Shown here: positions 11,566-21,153 of the stretch, piece after piece
How positions within the stretch are numbered: position 1 is the first letter of the stretch
Layout of the letters: each line of letters begins with the position of its first letter
Assembly (NCBI GenBank): GCA_018466975.1
Contig: CM031558.1
Span: 1,054,001-1,118,000, forward strand
Source: Sparassis latifolia
Lineage: Eukaryota; Basidiomycota; Agaricomycetes; Polyporales; Sparassidaceae
Direction: 5' to 3'
DNA length: 64,000 nucleotides
The notes under the pieces: generated by a model
Databases searched by the model: none
What the model was told of the DNA's origin: nothing
Seen by the model: only the letters and a program-made list of their open reading frames with translations
Translations under genes and position numbers: made by a program

Positions 11566-14500
11566 ATGGATCCTCAGGCTCAGCTCGCCGCGCTTGCTGC
11601 TGGCCTTCCCGAGGACACCTATCACGCTCTCGAGGCAATCCTTCGTGATCTTGACCACCGCGTTACTCACGCTCAGGCCCCAGCCCTTTCTGCCGACGAT
11701 ATCCGCATTGCCCTCGAACACGGTTTTGCGAACGCCCAATTCAATCTCCCTCCGGCACATTTTACTCTCCCGCCTGCTCCTCCTCCGCCACCTGTTTCCG
11801 TGCGTCCCGGCCAATTCAAGGTCGACCTCGCACATTTCCACGGCAAGGATAGCGACGATCTTGGTGCTTGGCTGACGTTGATCGAGGATTACCTCCGAGG
11901 TCAGCACATTCCCGAGGTGGATTGGCCGTTACAAGTCCCGATGCTGTTCCGTGGTGAGGCTCAGCGTTGGTACGTTGCACAGAAGAAGAAGATCGGGCGC
12001 GGCTTTACCTGGGCTGAGTTGCGAAAGGCTCTGACAGACAAGTTCGATACACCGTTGCGTGTTGAGACTCTGCGCAATGAGCTGCGTTCTGTTCCTTGGA
12101 AAGGGAACCTTACTCGATATGCTGCCGCTTTCCGCGACCTCGAGACTCAGATTCCTGAGGTTGACATGACATTTGGTGACCGCTTGTCGAATTTTCTCAG
12201 CCGTCTTCCAGTCGAGTTTGCGAAGGACATCCGCCGCGACAAGCCGAAGAATGTCGAGGAGATGTATTTTTCGGCGCGCGAGATTGAACGCCTCTCAAAC
12301 CTTCATCATGTCCCTGCGCAGCATCAGAACAACACAAACGGTTTCCGCAAGAAGACGAAAGGGTTTACTCACCGTCTTTTTTCATCATCTTCGTCTTCTC
12401 CGTCTGCCGCATCATCCTCACCTTCGGCTCCTCCTACGTCTTCGTCACCATCTACTGGTCCAGTTCCGATGGACCTTGATGCGATGGAACAGCCGCCGCC
12501 ACTGAAGATGAAGGATCGGGTTAGCCGTGTACGTTGCTTTAACTGCAATGGCCTTGGCCATTATAGCCGAAATTGTCGCTTACCTCGGAAACGTCGTCCT
12601 CCGCAGGAGTTGAACCTCTTCGAGGGAAGCGAGCCCCCGCTGTTCACTGATTGCTGCGAGGAACCGTTGGAGTTATCAGTGCTTGATCTATCCGATGATG
12701 CACCTGAACCTCATTTATTGCCCACCTATGCTGTCCAGCTCGCTCCCAGTGTCAATGCGAAGCCTCTTCAGCTCGCGTCGGCCATTATTGATACTGGTGC
12801 CGCCTACTGCTATATCAAGCCGTCAGTTGTCAGAAGGGCTAATCTTACGACGTACCCTATGACGGCTCATTCTGTTCGCGTGCGGTGCCACTACCACGTC
12901 AGCTTGGGCTCATTTCGCCATCAAAATTGGGGTTGGCAGAAGCCGATTTGCGCATTCATCTTGGACACCGATACACTGCGCTTCGACATGGTTATCGGCC
13001 AAGAATGGCTGCAGAAGTATAATGCGCAGCCTGATTGGGCTACGCGCTCTTGGTTCTTGACGGATCCACGTACTTGTCAGGTTGTACGGCTGCATGCCAT
13101 GACTGTACAGCAGCCTCTTCCCCTGCCGCGCGTCGCTGGAGCCGCTGCATCAAACCGTTGGGCTTCTCTTGTAGCTGCCCCATTGGAGTTGTACTCGTTA
13201 GCTGAAGAACCTGTAACTGAGTCTCCGCAGGAAACCTCTGGCCACAAATCCCCACTAGCGAAGATCAAATCGTTTGGTGCGCGCTTGCATGCGCGTATGA
13301 AGGCAAAGTTTCCACGGTTATTTCGTACGAAGCTTGGTGCACCACCGGCAGGTCGATGTGAACATGTCATCGATGTGACTGGAACACGACCAATTCGTGC
13401 GCATGGGCGTCCTTTATCGCCACCGGAGCACGAGGAGGTTCGGAAGTTTGTTGACGAAGGTCTGCGGGATGGAATTATTGAACCGAGCAAGTCTCCGTGG
13501 TCCGCGCCATTGATTCTCATTCGGAAGAAGGACGGAAAAATGCGGGTATGTGTTGATTTCCGTCAGCTTAATAACTTCACTGTACGGAATGCTTACCCTC
13601 TTCCTCGTATCGATGATTCCTATCAAAATCTTCGTGGCGCGCGTTTCTTCACGACCCTTGACTTGCGATCCGGTTACTGGCAGATCCCACTCAGTGCTGC
13701 ATCACGCCCGCTGACCGCGTTTGCTACGCGTTTCGGCCACTATCAGTTTCGTGTTATGCCTCTCGGCCTCTGCAATGCACCTGCGACTTTCCAGAACTTT
13801 ATGAACGACCTCCTTCGTTCGCGTCTTGATCGCTGCGTAATGGTCTACCTTGATGACATCATCATCTACTCACCGAACCTTCCGCAGCATCTCGCTGATG
13901 TCGACTGGGTCCTCACCCGTCTTGATCACCAGGGTCTGATCCTACACGAGGACAAATGTCAGTGGGTTCAAACCGAGTTGACTTATCTCGGGCACATTGT
14001 TTCTATTGCCGGTGTCCGTCCGAATCCAGAGAAAGTCCAGGCCATCACTGAATGGCCACGTCCCGATAACGTTACTCGTCTTCGCGGTTTCCTCAATCTT
14101 ACTGGCTACTACCGCCGTTTCATGAAAGGGTTTGCGAAGATTGCTGGGCCGATGTACGATTTATTAAAGGGCAATCCCCGGAAGCGTGCTGAAATTAAAT
14201 GGTCAGCCCCTTGCGAACAGGCTTTTGTCGCTTTGAAATCGCGACTTACCTCTGCTCCTCTTCTCAGTTACCCGTCACCTTGGCGTCTCTTCGTTCTCGA
14301 TGTTGATGCTTCGGGCCATGCTATTGGTGGTATCCTCCATCAATCGCAAAATGATTTTCCCAAGGGGGAGGGAGATTGCTCACGCTTCGCGTTCAAGGAG
14401 TCTGATCTTCGGCCGATTGCTTTTGAATCACGTCGTATGACCCCGACTGAGCAGCGGTACTCCGCACAGGAGCGCGAAATGCTTGCGATTGATCACTGTT

Positions 14501-16113
14501 TGCAGAAATGGCGAAGCTACGTTGAAGGCTCACCTGTTGTTGTGCGTTCCGACCATGAATCTTTGAAGTACTTCTTGTCGCAGAAACATTTGGGTCGCCG
14601 TCTTGCCCATTTCGCCGACAACATCGCACACTTTGATGTGCTAATCCGGTACCGCCCCGGTCGTAATCAGCTTGCCGCTGATGCATTGTCCCGTCGTGAT
14701 GGCCAAGCTGATGTTCCAGACTACGAGGCCTCTGGCCCATTGTTTGCGAACCCGATGGAGCCAGCAGTGGACCATGATAGGTCAGCACTTTTCGAGACTT
14801 TGAAGAAATGGAGAGAAGACTTACTTCGAGATGCTAGTGCTGAGCCGAGTCGTCGCGGCTTCCTCGTCCGCGATGGTGCACTCTTTCACTCTGTTGACCT
14901 TGGTCAGGGCGAAGTCTTCTTGCCAGTTCCGGTGAACCTTGACGAGGCCTTGCGGGTCATTCGGGAGGTACACACCGACCTCGGACATCTCGGTGTTCGT
15001 GCAGTTGCGGAAGCATTGAAGTCGCGCGTATGGCTGCCAATTGTCACTGAGTTAGTCGAATTCGTTATCCGTCGCTGCGATGCTTGCCAGTTCACGCAGC
15101 GCGAGGCTCCACCTGCCCAGCCGTTGCACCCACTTCCTCGTACGGATGCCTTTGATCGTTGGGCTTTCGACTTTATAGGTCCCCTCGTGAAATCGAAAGA
15201 AGGAAATGAGTATATTCTTACCGCCATGGATCACGGCACCGATTTTGCCTACGCGACTGCAATTCCACGCCGTTCTCATATTGCTGTCATCGCATTGCTG
15301 CGCCGCCTTATCACGACCCATGGGAAGCCTTCCACCGTCCTCACGGATAATGGAGAGGAATTTCTGTCGTATCCTTTTCAGAATTATCTTCAGCGATTAG
15401 GAATTCAGCACTTACACACCTCGCCATACCATCCGCAGACAAATGGCCGCCTCGAGAAGTTTAACGATATGCTGGTACAGACGTTAGCGCGTTATACGGC
15501 TCCCAACCGACAGGACGAATGGGATCAATACTTACCGGATGCACTTCTTGCGCAGCGCGCGCACGTCAGTCAGAGCCATGGCGCGTCACCTTTCTTCCTT
15601 GCGTTTGGTCGTCAGCCCCGTCTTCCGCACGAAACGACTTACGACCTTCTTCGGGCGCCACCGACCGACGCGGAGATCGCGACGTTGCAAAACCGTCGTC
15701 TCGAGCATGTTCAGAACCTTGAGAGGTTCCGAACCGAGGCGAACACGCGCGCCTTGCGCCGCTTGCAGGACGAGGCGCGCCGCCGTGAGGGTAATTACCA
15801 CGAACGCGCGCTCGGGATTGGCGATTATGTCCTTCGACGTTCGGAGAACCCGACGAAACTCCATCCGCGCTGGGACGGACCCTTCATCGTTCACGATGTC
15901 ACTGACCGGAACGTTTATCAGCTCCGCACACGAAACGGCTACATCCTTCGTACCTTGTACAATGCTGCCCGTTTGAAACGTTATCACCCGTCGAATCTGG
16001 ATCCCGAGTTATGGTACTCCTCTGCCGACCTTCAGCGTCGCGACGCCCGAGCACGAATGCAACGCCGACTCGACACCAGTCTCGGTCGCGCTGGCACCTC
16101 TCGCGATGCCTAA
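11566..16113 (+). CDS. Gag-pol polyprotein of Ty3/Gypsy element
   Basis: Single 1515-aa frame. Gag about 1-340, with a Ser/Pro-rich linker and a CCHC zinc knuckle CFNCNGLGHYSRNC (about 324). Aspartic protease IIDTGAAY (about 407). Reverse transcriptase with MRVCVDFRQLN and the active site YLDDIII (about 761), followed by RNase H DVDASGHAIGG (about 912). Integrase: zinc-binding H-H-C-C (HTDLGHLG ... CDACQF, about 1135-1172), catalytic Asp in AMDHGTD (about 1221), Asp in LTDNGEEF (about 1259) and Glu in GRLEKFN (about 1296). A GPY/F-like module (HPRWDGPFIVHDV, about 1435) is present; no chromodomain is visible after it. Gag and pol need no frameshift, so processing must set their ratio. Confidence 0.95.
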   Translation: MDPQAQLAALAAGLPEDTYHALEAILRDLDHRVTHAQAPALSADDIRIALEHGFANAQFNLPPAHFTLPPAPPPPPVSVRPGQFKVDLAHFHGKDSDDLGAWLTLIEDYLRGQHIPEVDWPLQVPMLFRGEAQRWYVAQKKKIGRGFTWAELRKALTDKFDTPLRVETLRNELRSVPWKGNLTRYAAAFRDLETQIPEVDMTFGDRLSNFLSRLPVEFAKDIRRDKPKNVEEMYFSAREIERLSNLHHVPAQHQNNTNGFRKKTKGFTHRLFSSSSSSPSAASSSPSAPPTSSSPSTGPVPMDLDAMEQPPPLKMKDRVSRVRCFNCNGLGHYSRNCRLPRKRRPPQELNLFEGSEPPLFTDCCEEPLELSVLDLSDDAPEPHLLPTYAVQLAPSVNAKPLQLASAIIDTGAAYCYIKPSVVRRANLTTYPMTAHSVRVRCHYHVSLGSFRHQNWGWQKPICAFILDTDTLRFDMVIGQEWLQKYNAQPDWATRSWFLTDPRTCQVVRLHAMTVQQPLPLPRVAGAAASNRWASLVAAPLELYSLAEEPVTESPQETSGHKSPLAKIKSFGARLHARMKAKFPRLFRTKLGAPPAGRCEHVIDVTGTRPIRAHGRPLSPPEHEEVRKFVDEGLRDGIIEPSKSPWSAPLILIRKKDGKMRVCVDFRQLNNFTVRNAYPLPRIDDSYQNLRGARFFTTLDLRSGYWQIPLSAASRPLTAFATRFGHYQFRVMPLGLCNAPATFQNFMNDLLRSRLDRCVMVYLDDIIIYSPNLPQHLADVDWVLTRLDHQGLILHEDKCQWVQTELTYLGHIVSIAGVRPNPEKVQAITEWPRPDNVTRLRGFLNLTGYYRRFMKGFAKIAGPMYDLLKGNPRKRAEIKWSAPCEQAFVALKSRLTSAPLLSYPSPWRLFVLDVDASGHAIGGILHQSQNDFPKGEGDCSRFAFKESDLRPIAFESRRMTPTEQRYSAQEREMLAIDHCLQKWRSYVEGSPVVVRSDHESLKYFLSQKHLGRRLAHFADNIAHFDVLIRYRPGRNQLAADALSRRDGQADVPDYEASGPLFANPMEPAVDHDRSALFETLKKWREDLLRDASAEPSRRGFLVRDGALFHSVDLGQGEVFLPVPVNLDEALRVIREVHTDLGHLGVRAVAEALKSRVWLPIVTELVEFVIRRCDACQFTQREAPPAQPLHPLPRTDAFDRWAFDFIGPLVKSKEGNEYILTAMDHGTDFAYATAIPRRSHIAVIALLRRLITTHGKPSTVLTDNGEEFLSYPFQNYLQRLGIQHLHTSPYHPQTNGRLEKFNDMLVQTLARYTAPNRQDEWDQYLPDALLAQRAHVSQSHGASPFFLAFGRQPRLPHETTYDLLRAPPTDAEIATLQNRRLEHVQNLERFRTEANTRALRRLQDEARRREGNYHERALGIGDYVLRRSENPTKLHPRWDGPFIVHDVTDRNVYQLRTRNGYILRTLYNAARLKRYHPSNLDPELWYSSADLQRRDARARMQRRLDTSLGRAGTSRDA

Positions 16114-16231
16114 AAAAATGGTGTCAGCTCTTTTGACGCATGACCTACCTTCTCTTATTGTCTTCTGTCTCCTTGGTTGTCAGTATTCGTCGTTTATCTT
16201 GCCGGAGCAAGGTTCTTGTACGAGGGGATGG

Positions 16232-16625
16232 TGTTGGGCCCGACGACGTGTTCGGTTTGGTCTTGTTGTGTCCCTTCCGAAAATGGTATGTCTCCATTTC
16301 ATTTTGAGGAGATCTTGTACGACATATTCTCGACTCAGTTCCCCTATTCCTAGTCATACGATTTCGTCACTTTCTGACCCTCTGACAAGTCACCCGCTAC
16401 GTATGACGACTCGTCCTTATTCCCATCGAGATTCTGACTCTACGTAGCATCGATCCCACGGCTCGGCTTGTCTCTCGCTGACTACACTTATCTCTGTACT
16501 GACTCAGACCGATTGTACTGTACGAGTATTTAAGTAGGCCGAGAACGACGAATACACCAGAATTCTCTCGCCCCGTTTCGCAGTCTCACCGGTCTGAGCT
16601 CCGTAAGAAATAGGGCGATACCACA
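16232..16625 (+). repeat. 3' LTR
   Basis: 394 bp, identical by eye to the 5' LTR at every position compared. Preceded by the purine-rich tract and followed by the gact target duplication. Confidence 0.95.
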
Positions 16626-16907
16626 GACTGTAGTTGCCACGTGCGAACTCGATCAGGTCACGTAAAGGTACGACGTACTTACAACCGTTAGTTCAGTCAC
16701 AGCCACTTACTGTCGAGCCAACAACGACTGTCTTCCTTGTCTAGAGGCTGATTCATGAGCTGACGTGGAGCCCACTCCAAGACTTGACTTGAAACGTGCA
16801 TTGCTGTATGTACAGAAAATTACCTCAGTCTTCGGCATATTTTTATCAGAGCGCTCAAAAACGTATCTGGTTTTCATCTGGACCGCGCAGAATAACAGAT
16901 CATAAGG

Positions 16908-18834
16908 ATGTCGTGTGGGGATCATGGACTCAATGCTGCCAGTGATGCTTTGATGCCTCGTAAGCTTCTCTAATCAAACTTCCTTTGACGAGAAGATTTT
17001 ACTTCCTTCAATATCTTTTTAGGGAAGCCGAAGCATGACAGGTCGAAGAATTGTGTCAAATGCAAAGTTGCACGGGGAAATATTGTGATTCGACATGCAG
17101 TGTATTGCAAGTGCGCATTCTTCTTGTACTCATAAATTTATCTCATGCTCTAATCGGCAGAGAATGTTTCTTTCCTCTCATTGCCTTCAAATTCCGGCGG
17201 TCACTCGAACCCTTCGTGAACCCCAAGCCTGATGGTCCTCGTCGTACGGCTCTGAAACCAGCGGGTAACCTCCTCCTAGGGTTCTCTGGTGGATTAGGTT
17301 CTACAGTATTGCTGGATCTGATACATCATAGCTATGTCTCCCTTGATGATGTACCTGCTCAAGGAGGCAGGGATCATCCACGGCATGAAAGAGTGTGGCC
17401 GCAGGTAACAGTATGCTACATAGAAATATGCGATGCATTTCCTGGGGTATGTGTTCACGCCGTATCGTGCTCGCGATACCCCCCATCCCATGGGCCAGTG
17501 AAAGCTGATGTTGCCGAAGTAGATGAAAGATAGGACTACTCAAATTGCGGACACGATCGCGGGATATCCGGGAGTAGAATGCAGGACCTTGCGGGTCCAG
17601 GACGCCTTCGATCGCAATTGGTGGATGAAAGTGCATGCAACGCCCGACTCTTCTGATGTTGGCGTTGATTTGAGTACTGGCGGTAGGTCCCCAATCTTGC
17701 ATCCTGCCAGCAATCCAGCTAACACATCTCGTAGAGCTAATACTGTCCATATTGTCTAACTCGTCAACGTCTTCCTCGCCGCTCGGATTGCTCCATTCTT
17801 ACCTTGCATCCCTACCAACTGCTACTGCTGTATCGTCCGCTGTGCAAGCGCTAATACGTCTTCTTTTGCTTCATACTGCGGTTGAAACAAGCTCGTCACA
17901 CCTAGTCCTGGGCACGTCCCTAACCAGCCTAGCCGTGTCGCTAATTTCCGGCGTTGCGCAAGGCAGAGGCTTCAGCGTTCGGGAGGAGGTGCAAGAGGAT
18001 TGGTTTCCGGAGGAGGTCCCCGGTATGCCGGACACAGGTGATAACCTGCACCGTGGCACCGAAAGTCCAAATAGCGGTAAAATGAAAGGAAACGGAAGGC
18101 TCAGCGTGAGAGTCATGAGACCACTGCGTGATGTGGGTATGAAGGAGTGTGCAGCCTGGGCTTGGTGGAAGAAATTGAGGGTCGTAGGGAAGGAGAGATG
18201 GCAATGGTCAGGGGCGAAGCAAGGGATTTATGCATTGACAAAAGGTGCGTAGGAGCTATCCAACACATTATCGCGCTCGCAGCTGCAACTGCCATGCAGA
18301 TTTCATCGTTGGCCTGGAGAAAGGCTACCCATCTACGGTGTCCACCGTCGTGAGAACCTGCGGGAAGCTCGCACCGAAGGGCAGGGTGATAGGGAGGTGT
18401 GTTCTCTGTGAACGGTCAGTGCGGCTTCGCTATGTGCCGATGTTTTGAGCCATAATGTTTATCCCTGCACTAGCCCTGTACAGGAAGGATGGCAGGAGTG
18501 GAAGTCCAGCATATCCGTACAGTTCCGCCTATCCTCAAATGTCGAAATCGATCCGATTCCATTTCTTCACCCGTCCGTCGACTGCGTACCCCCAAGACTT
18601 TCTACCGCGCCGACTCTGACGCCTCACTTGTGTTACGCATGCCATACGACGTTTACCAGCAAGAGCAGTCGTGCTACTCCACCACCACTCTATCCCTCCG
18701 TCACCAAGACACCTCTTACGCCATTGCCTACTTGGGTGGGTTCGCACTTGCTCGAACGACAGGAGCAGATCAGCACGTCGCGGATGGCCCGGGAGGAGAT
18801 GAGGAGTGCCGTCAGCGATTTCTTGCTTGAATAG
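16908..18834 (+). CDS. CTU2: Cytoplasmic tRNA 2-thiolation protein 2 (Ctu2/Ncs2)
   Basis: Partner of Ctu1/Ncs6 in the 2-thiolation of wobble U34 in tRNA-Lys, Glu and Gln downstream of Urm1. Exons 16908-16959, 17023-17110, 17161-17446, 17523-17682, 17735-18244, 18300-18414, 18474-18834; 523 aa. The start MSCGDHGLNAASDALMPRKP fits fungal Ctu2. Then the cysteine block NCVKCKVARGNIVIRHAVYC with KECFFPL, the degenerate PP-loop LLLGFSGGLGSTVLLDL, and a second cysteine pair KGRVIGRCVLCERPV; the end REEMRSAVSDFLLE is family-like. Exon 1 skips out-of-frame ATGs. Its 3' part (from about 18503) was duplicated to 24991-25500. The retrotransposon ends 282 bp upstream. Confidence 0.9.
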
Positions 18835-19032
18835 TTTCCCGGTTTATTCGGAGGTTGTTGGTGCGCGCGTTTGCGATCTAGATCTCCCGATTACAGTATT
18901 AGATGGATTGTCTGGAGGTCTCTCAGTGGTTTCTCATTATTCAACGTCGCGATTACAACCACTGTCTCGCTGAAACATTATTCCTCCTATTCTAAGAACA
19001 GAATGCCTAAAATATTGGTGTGATGGTTCAAC
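18503..19032 (+). repeat. Segmental duplication, block A part 1 (CTU2 tail)
   Basis: The last CTU2 exon and about 200 bp of downstream DNA match 24991-25500 closely (substitutions and small indels). In block A the match breaks at ggttcaac (19032) and resumes at 20828. Confidence 0.85.
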
Positions 19033-21153
19033 CGGACCCTTGACAATCACTGCGTTTTTGCCCTTATGTCTGGGTGCAAGATACCCCCATGGATACGTGG
19101 TATAACTAGGACCTGGGCTACGCCGCATAGTTCTGCATATCAACCCCCAAGCTGGGTTACCAAGCTTCAAGTGTATCTTTCACTGTGCGATCCCCTGTAG
19201 TGAACAAGGTGATACGTTGGCTATGCCGCGCAGCACGTAGTCACTAGCAGTCTAGAAGCTACAGCATACACTTCCTAGGCTACAAGAAATATCAAACTTC
19301 AGCTATATTGGCGATGCTCCATGGCTACCATCAACAACACCCGTCTATTCCATTATATACTAATAGTAGATACTCCTGATGCGCTCACATCCCCTACTGC
19401 ATACCTAATCACACCTGCAACAGAATAGACTTTGCATGTCGATCTTCCGATGGGGTTTGCGACGCAGTCTGTTTCTCACATACCTGTCACGAGAGGTGTC
19501 AATGGAGCATCCCAACTTTGGACAAACACAAGAATTGTAGAGCACATCGCATGTTCAGCCATGACCCGAGAGACCAAGAGCATGCAGAGACCATGTCATG
19601 GAGATAGAAGGCAACGCAGCACTCCTCGCTCTTAAGGTGACGGCGACGGCACGCCAGAAATATGTTTAGACAGCGGTCAACGGGCCAGTGAATCTGTGGA
19701 TGGAAGGGCGCGGAACCAGCACGTAGTGTACGCCAGGTGAACTTGACCTTGGACACGATGATGCGCTTGGGCGATGGAGGCCTGAACTTAGCACTAGTTA
19801 TATGTACGTCAAGCTTGAAATCGCTACGTGGAATAGCCAATGTAGCTGGTGCAAGGTACACCAGAAAGCCTGTATAGAAAGGAGCACAGTGATGTAGTAT
19901 AGCTCACGTAGCAGATGGTCGTAGATAAGTGAGATCGTGCACCAAATGCGATGCATAAGCTATGTGGGCTAGCACACATCTTTCACATCAAGATTTATGA
20001 CATAGCAGTGGGGGTCACAGCTATGTTCGCTATCTGCCCTACTCCGCCTATCTTCACATTGCGACTTCGGCTACCCATCAAACTATGTATTCTATCTGGC
20101 GTAGCCTATTCGTAGCAGACCCCCTACTAGAACGGCGAAAACACAGTGAATAAGAGGAGAGGCCTGATCCAAATTTTCGAAAATTGGCCCCAAACATTCG
20201 GAGAAAAGTTAGGATTTTTGGCCTTAAACTTCCGGATGAGATCAGACCTTGGGCCCATTTTTAGCCTCAGGTACCGGACCTTATGCCCGTCTCCAGCCCA
20301 TATAAGGGATGTATGGACGCTTGTGAGGGGGCGGCGGCTCCGGTGCCGGAGGTTCGTCTTCGTTATCGCCGACATATTGCCCCTCAGTGGCGGCCGGTGA
20401 AGCTGTGGTGAACCGGACATGGGATCACCTCCGTCGGACTCGGAGGTACTTGAGCTAGTAGTCAGCTAAGTGATATTATTATTACTCGTTTTCCTCATTT
20501 TCCCCAAACGTCCGGATCCTAAAATATACCAGACAGGGATCAACTGTCATCCATAGGTGTCCGAGACTAGGATCCTAAGGCCTCAAAAATCCCCAAAATT
20601 TGTCCACACGAGGAAACGAGGAATATTAACTGACTACGCTATGACACTCTATAGCTCAGGTACGTAAGATGCCTCCGAGTTCAACGGAGGTGATCCCATG
20701 TCCGGAGACTCACCACAGCTTCGATGAACGCCTGATCTGTAGCCCGCCCTCATTGATAAGATGCACCTCGTCAGCCACAACGAAGAGAAAGTAATGTAGT
20801 AGTACGTAGCCTCGGGGAAGAGTAAGTATTTGTCTCCGAATTTGCAAGGGCGCAACCAATGTGATCACCAGGAAGTCCTTTCATGTGATGTAGACGTGTG
20901 TCCAATCGCTTCATTTGTACATGAGGAGTACACGAATCGCTCTTGTGAGTAGCTAGGTGTGGTCATCAGACGTCTCAACCTCGATCTTATGCGACTCACG
21001 GATAGCTTCGATTATGACTTCCCCTCCCACACCGACTGAGTTCCTGCGTGGTTTGCGGACGCCGCACACATGATGTTGCGAGGACCGGTGGCTTTATACG
21101 AGGCTGGGGTCGGTTCACGACCTGCACTCCCGAGAGAACTCCATTGCGCAAAT
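18835..21153. other. Non-coding, repeat-like region
   Basis: No gene recognised. AT-rich, stop-rich and without codon bias. Bases 19033-20827 are absent from the second duplication block, so this is either an insertion in block A or a deletion in block B. It includes a foldback repeat at 20401-20722. An antisense frame at 20127-20420 and another at 19499-19861 look like repeat debris. Confidence 0.5.
20401..20722. repeat. Foldback (imperfect inverted repeat) element
   Basis: Left arm 20401-20456 and right arm about 20653-20722 are reverse complements apart from a few small indels. The shared core includes agctgtggtga, ccggacatgggatcacctcc and actcggagg. The loop of about 195 bp has no coding frame. 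Such a stem resembles a MITE/foldback element or an inverted duplicate; no target duplication was found. Confidence 0.75.

Larger units (their letters stand above)
10959..16625 (+). mobile_element. Complete Ty3/Gypsy LTR retrotransposon
   Basis: A 5667-bp element: two 394-bp LTRs reading as identical, each TG...CA, flanked by the 4-bp duplication gact (10955-10958 and 16626-16629). It has one uninterrupted gag-pol frame, a purine-rich tract directly before the 3' LTR (about 16222-16231) and a possible primer site beginning TGGGGTTACC at 11365. Order gag-PR-RT-RNaseH-INT is Metaviridae (Ty3/Gypsy). Identical LTRs and an open frame mean very recent insertion and probable competence. It sits between the hydrophobin and CTU2 without breaking either. 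Confidence 0.95.

Noticed and set aside
15840..16113. Chromodomain at the end of integrase
   Set aside because: Only the GPY/F-like module is visible; no aromatic chromodomain pattern follows.
20127..20420. 97-codon minus frame as a gene
   Set aside because: Lies in the insertion-like repeat region; treated as repeat debris.
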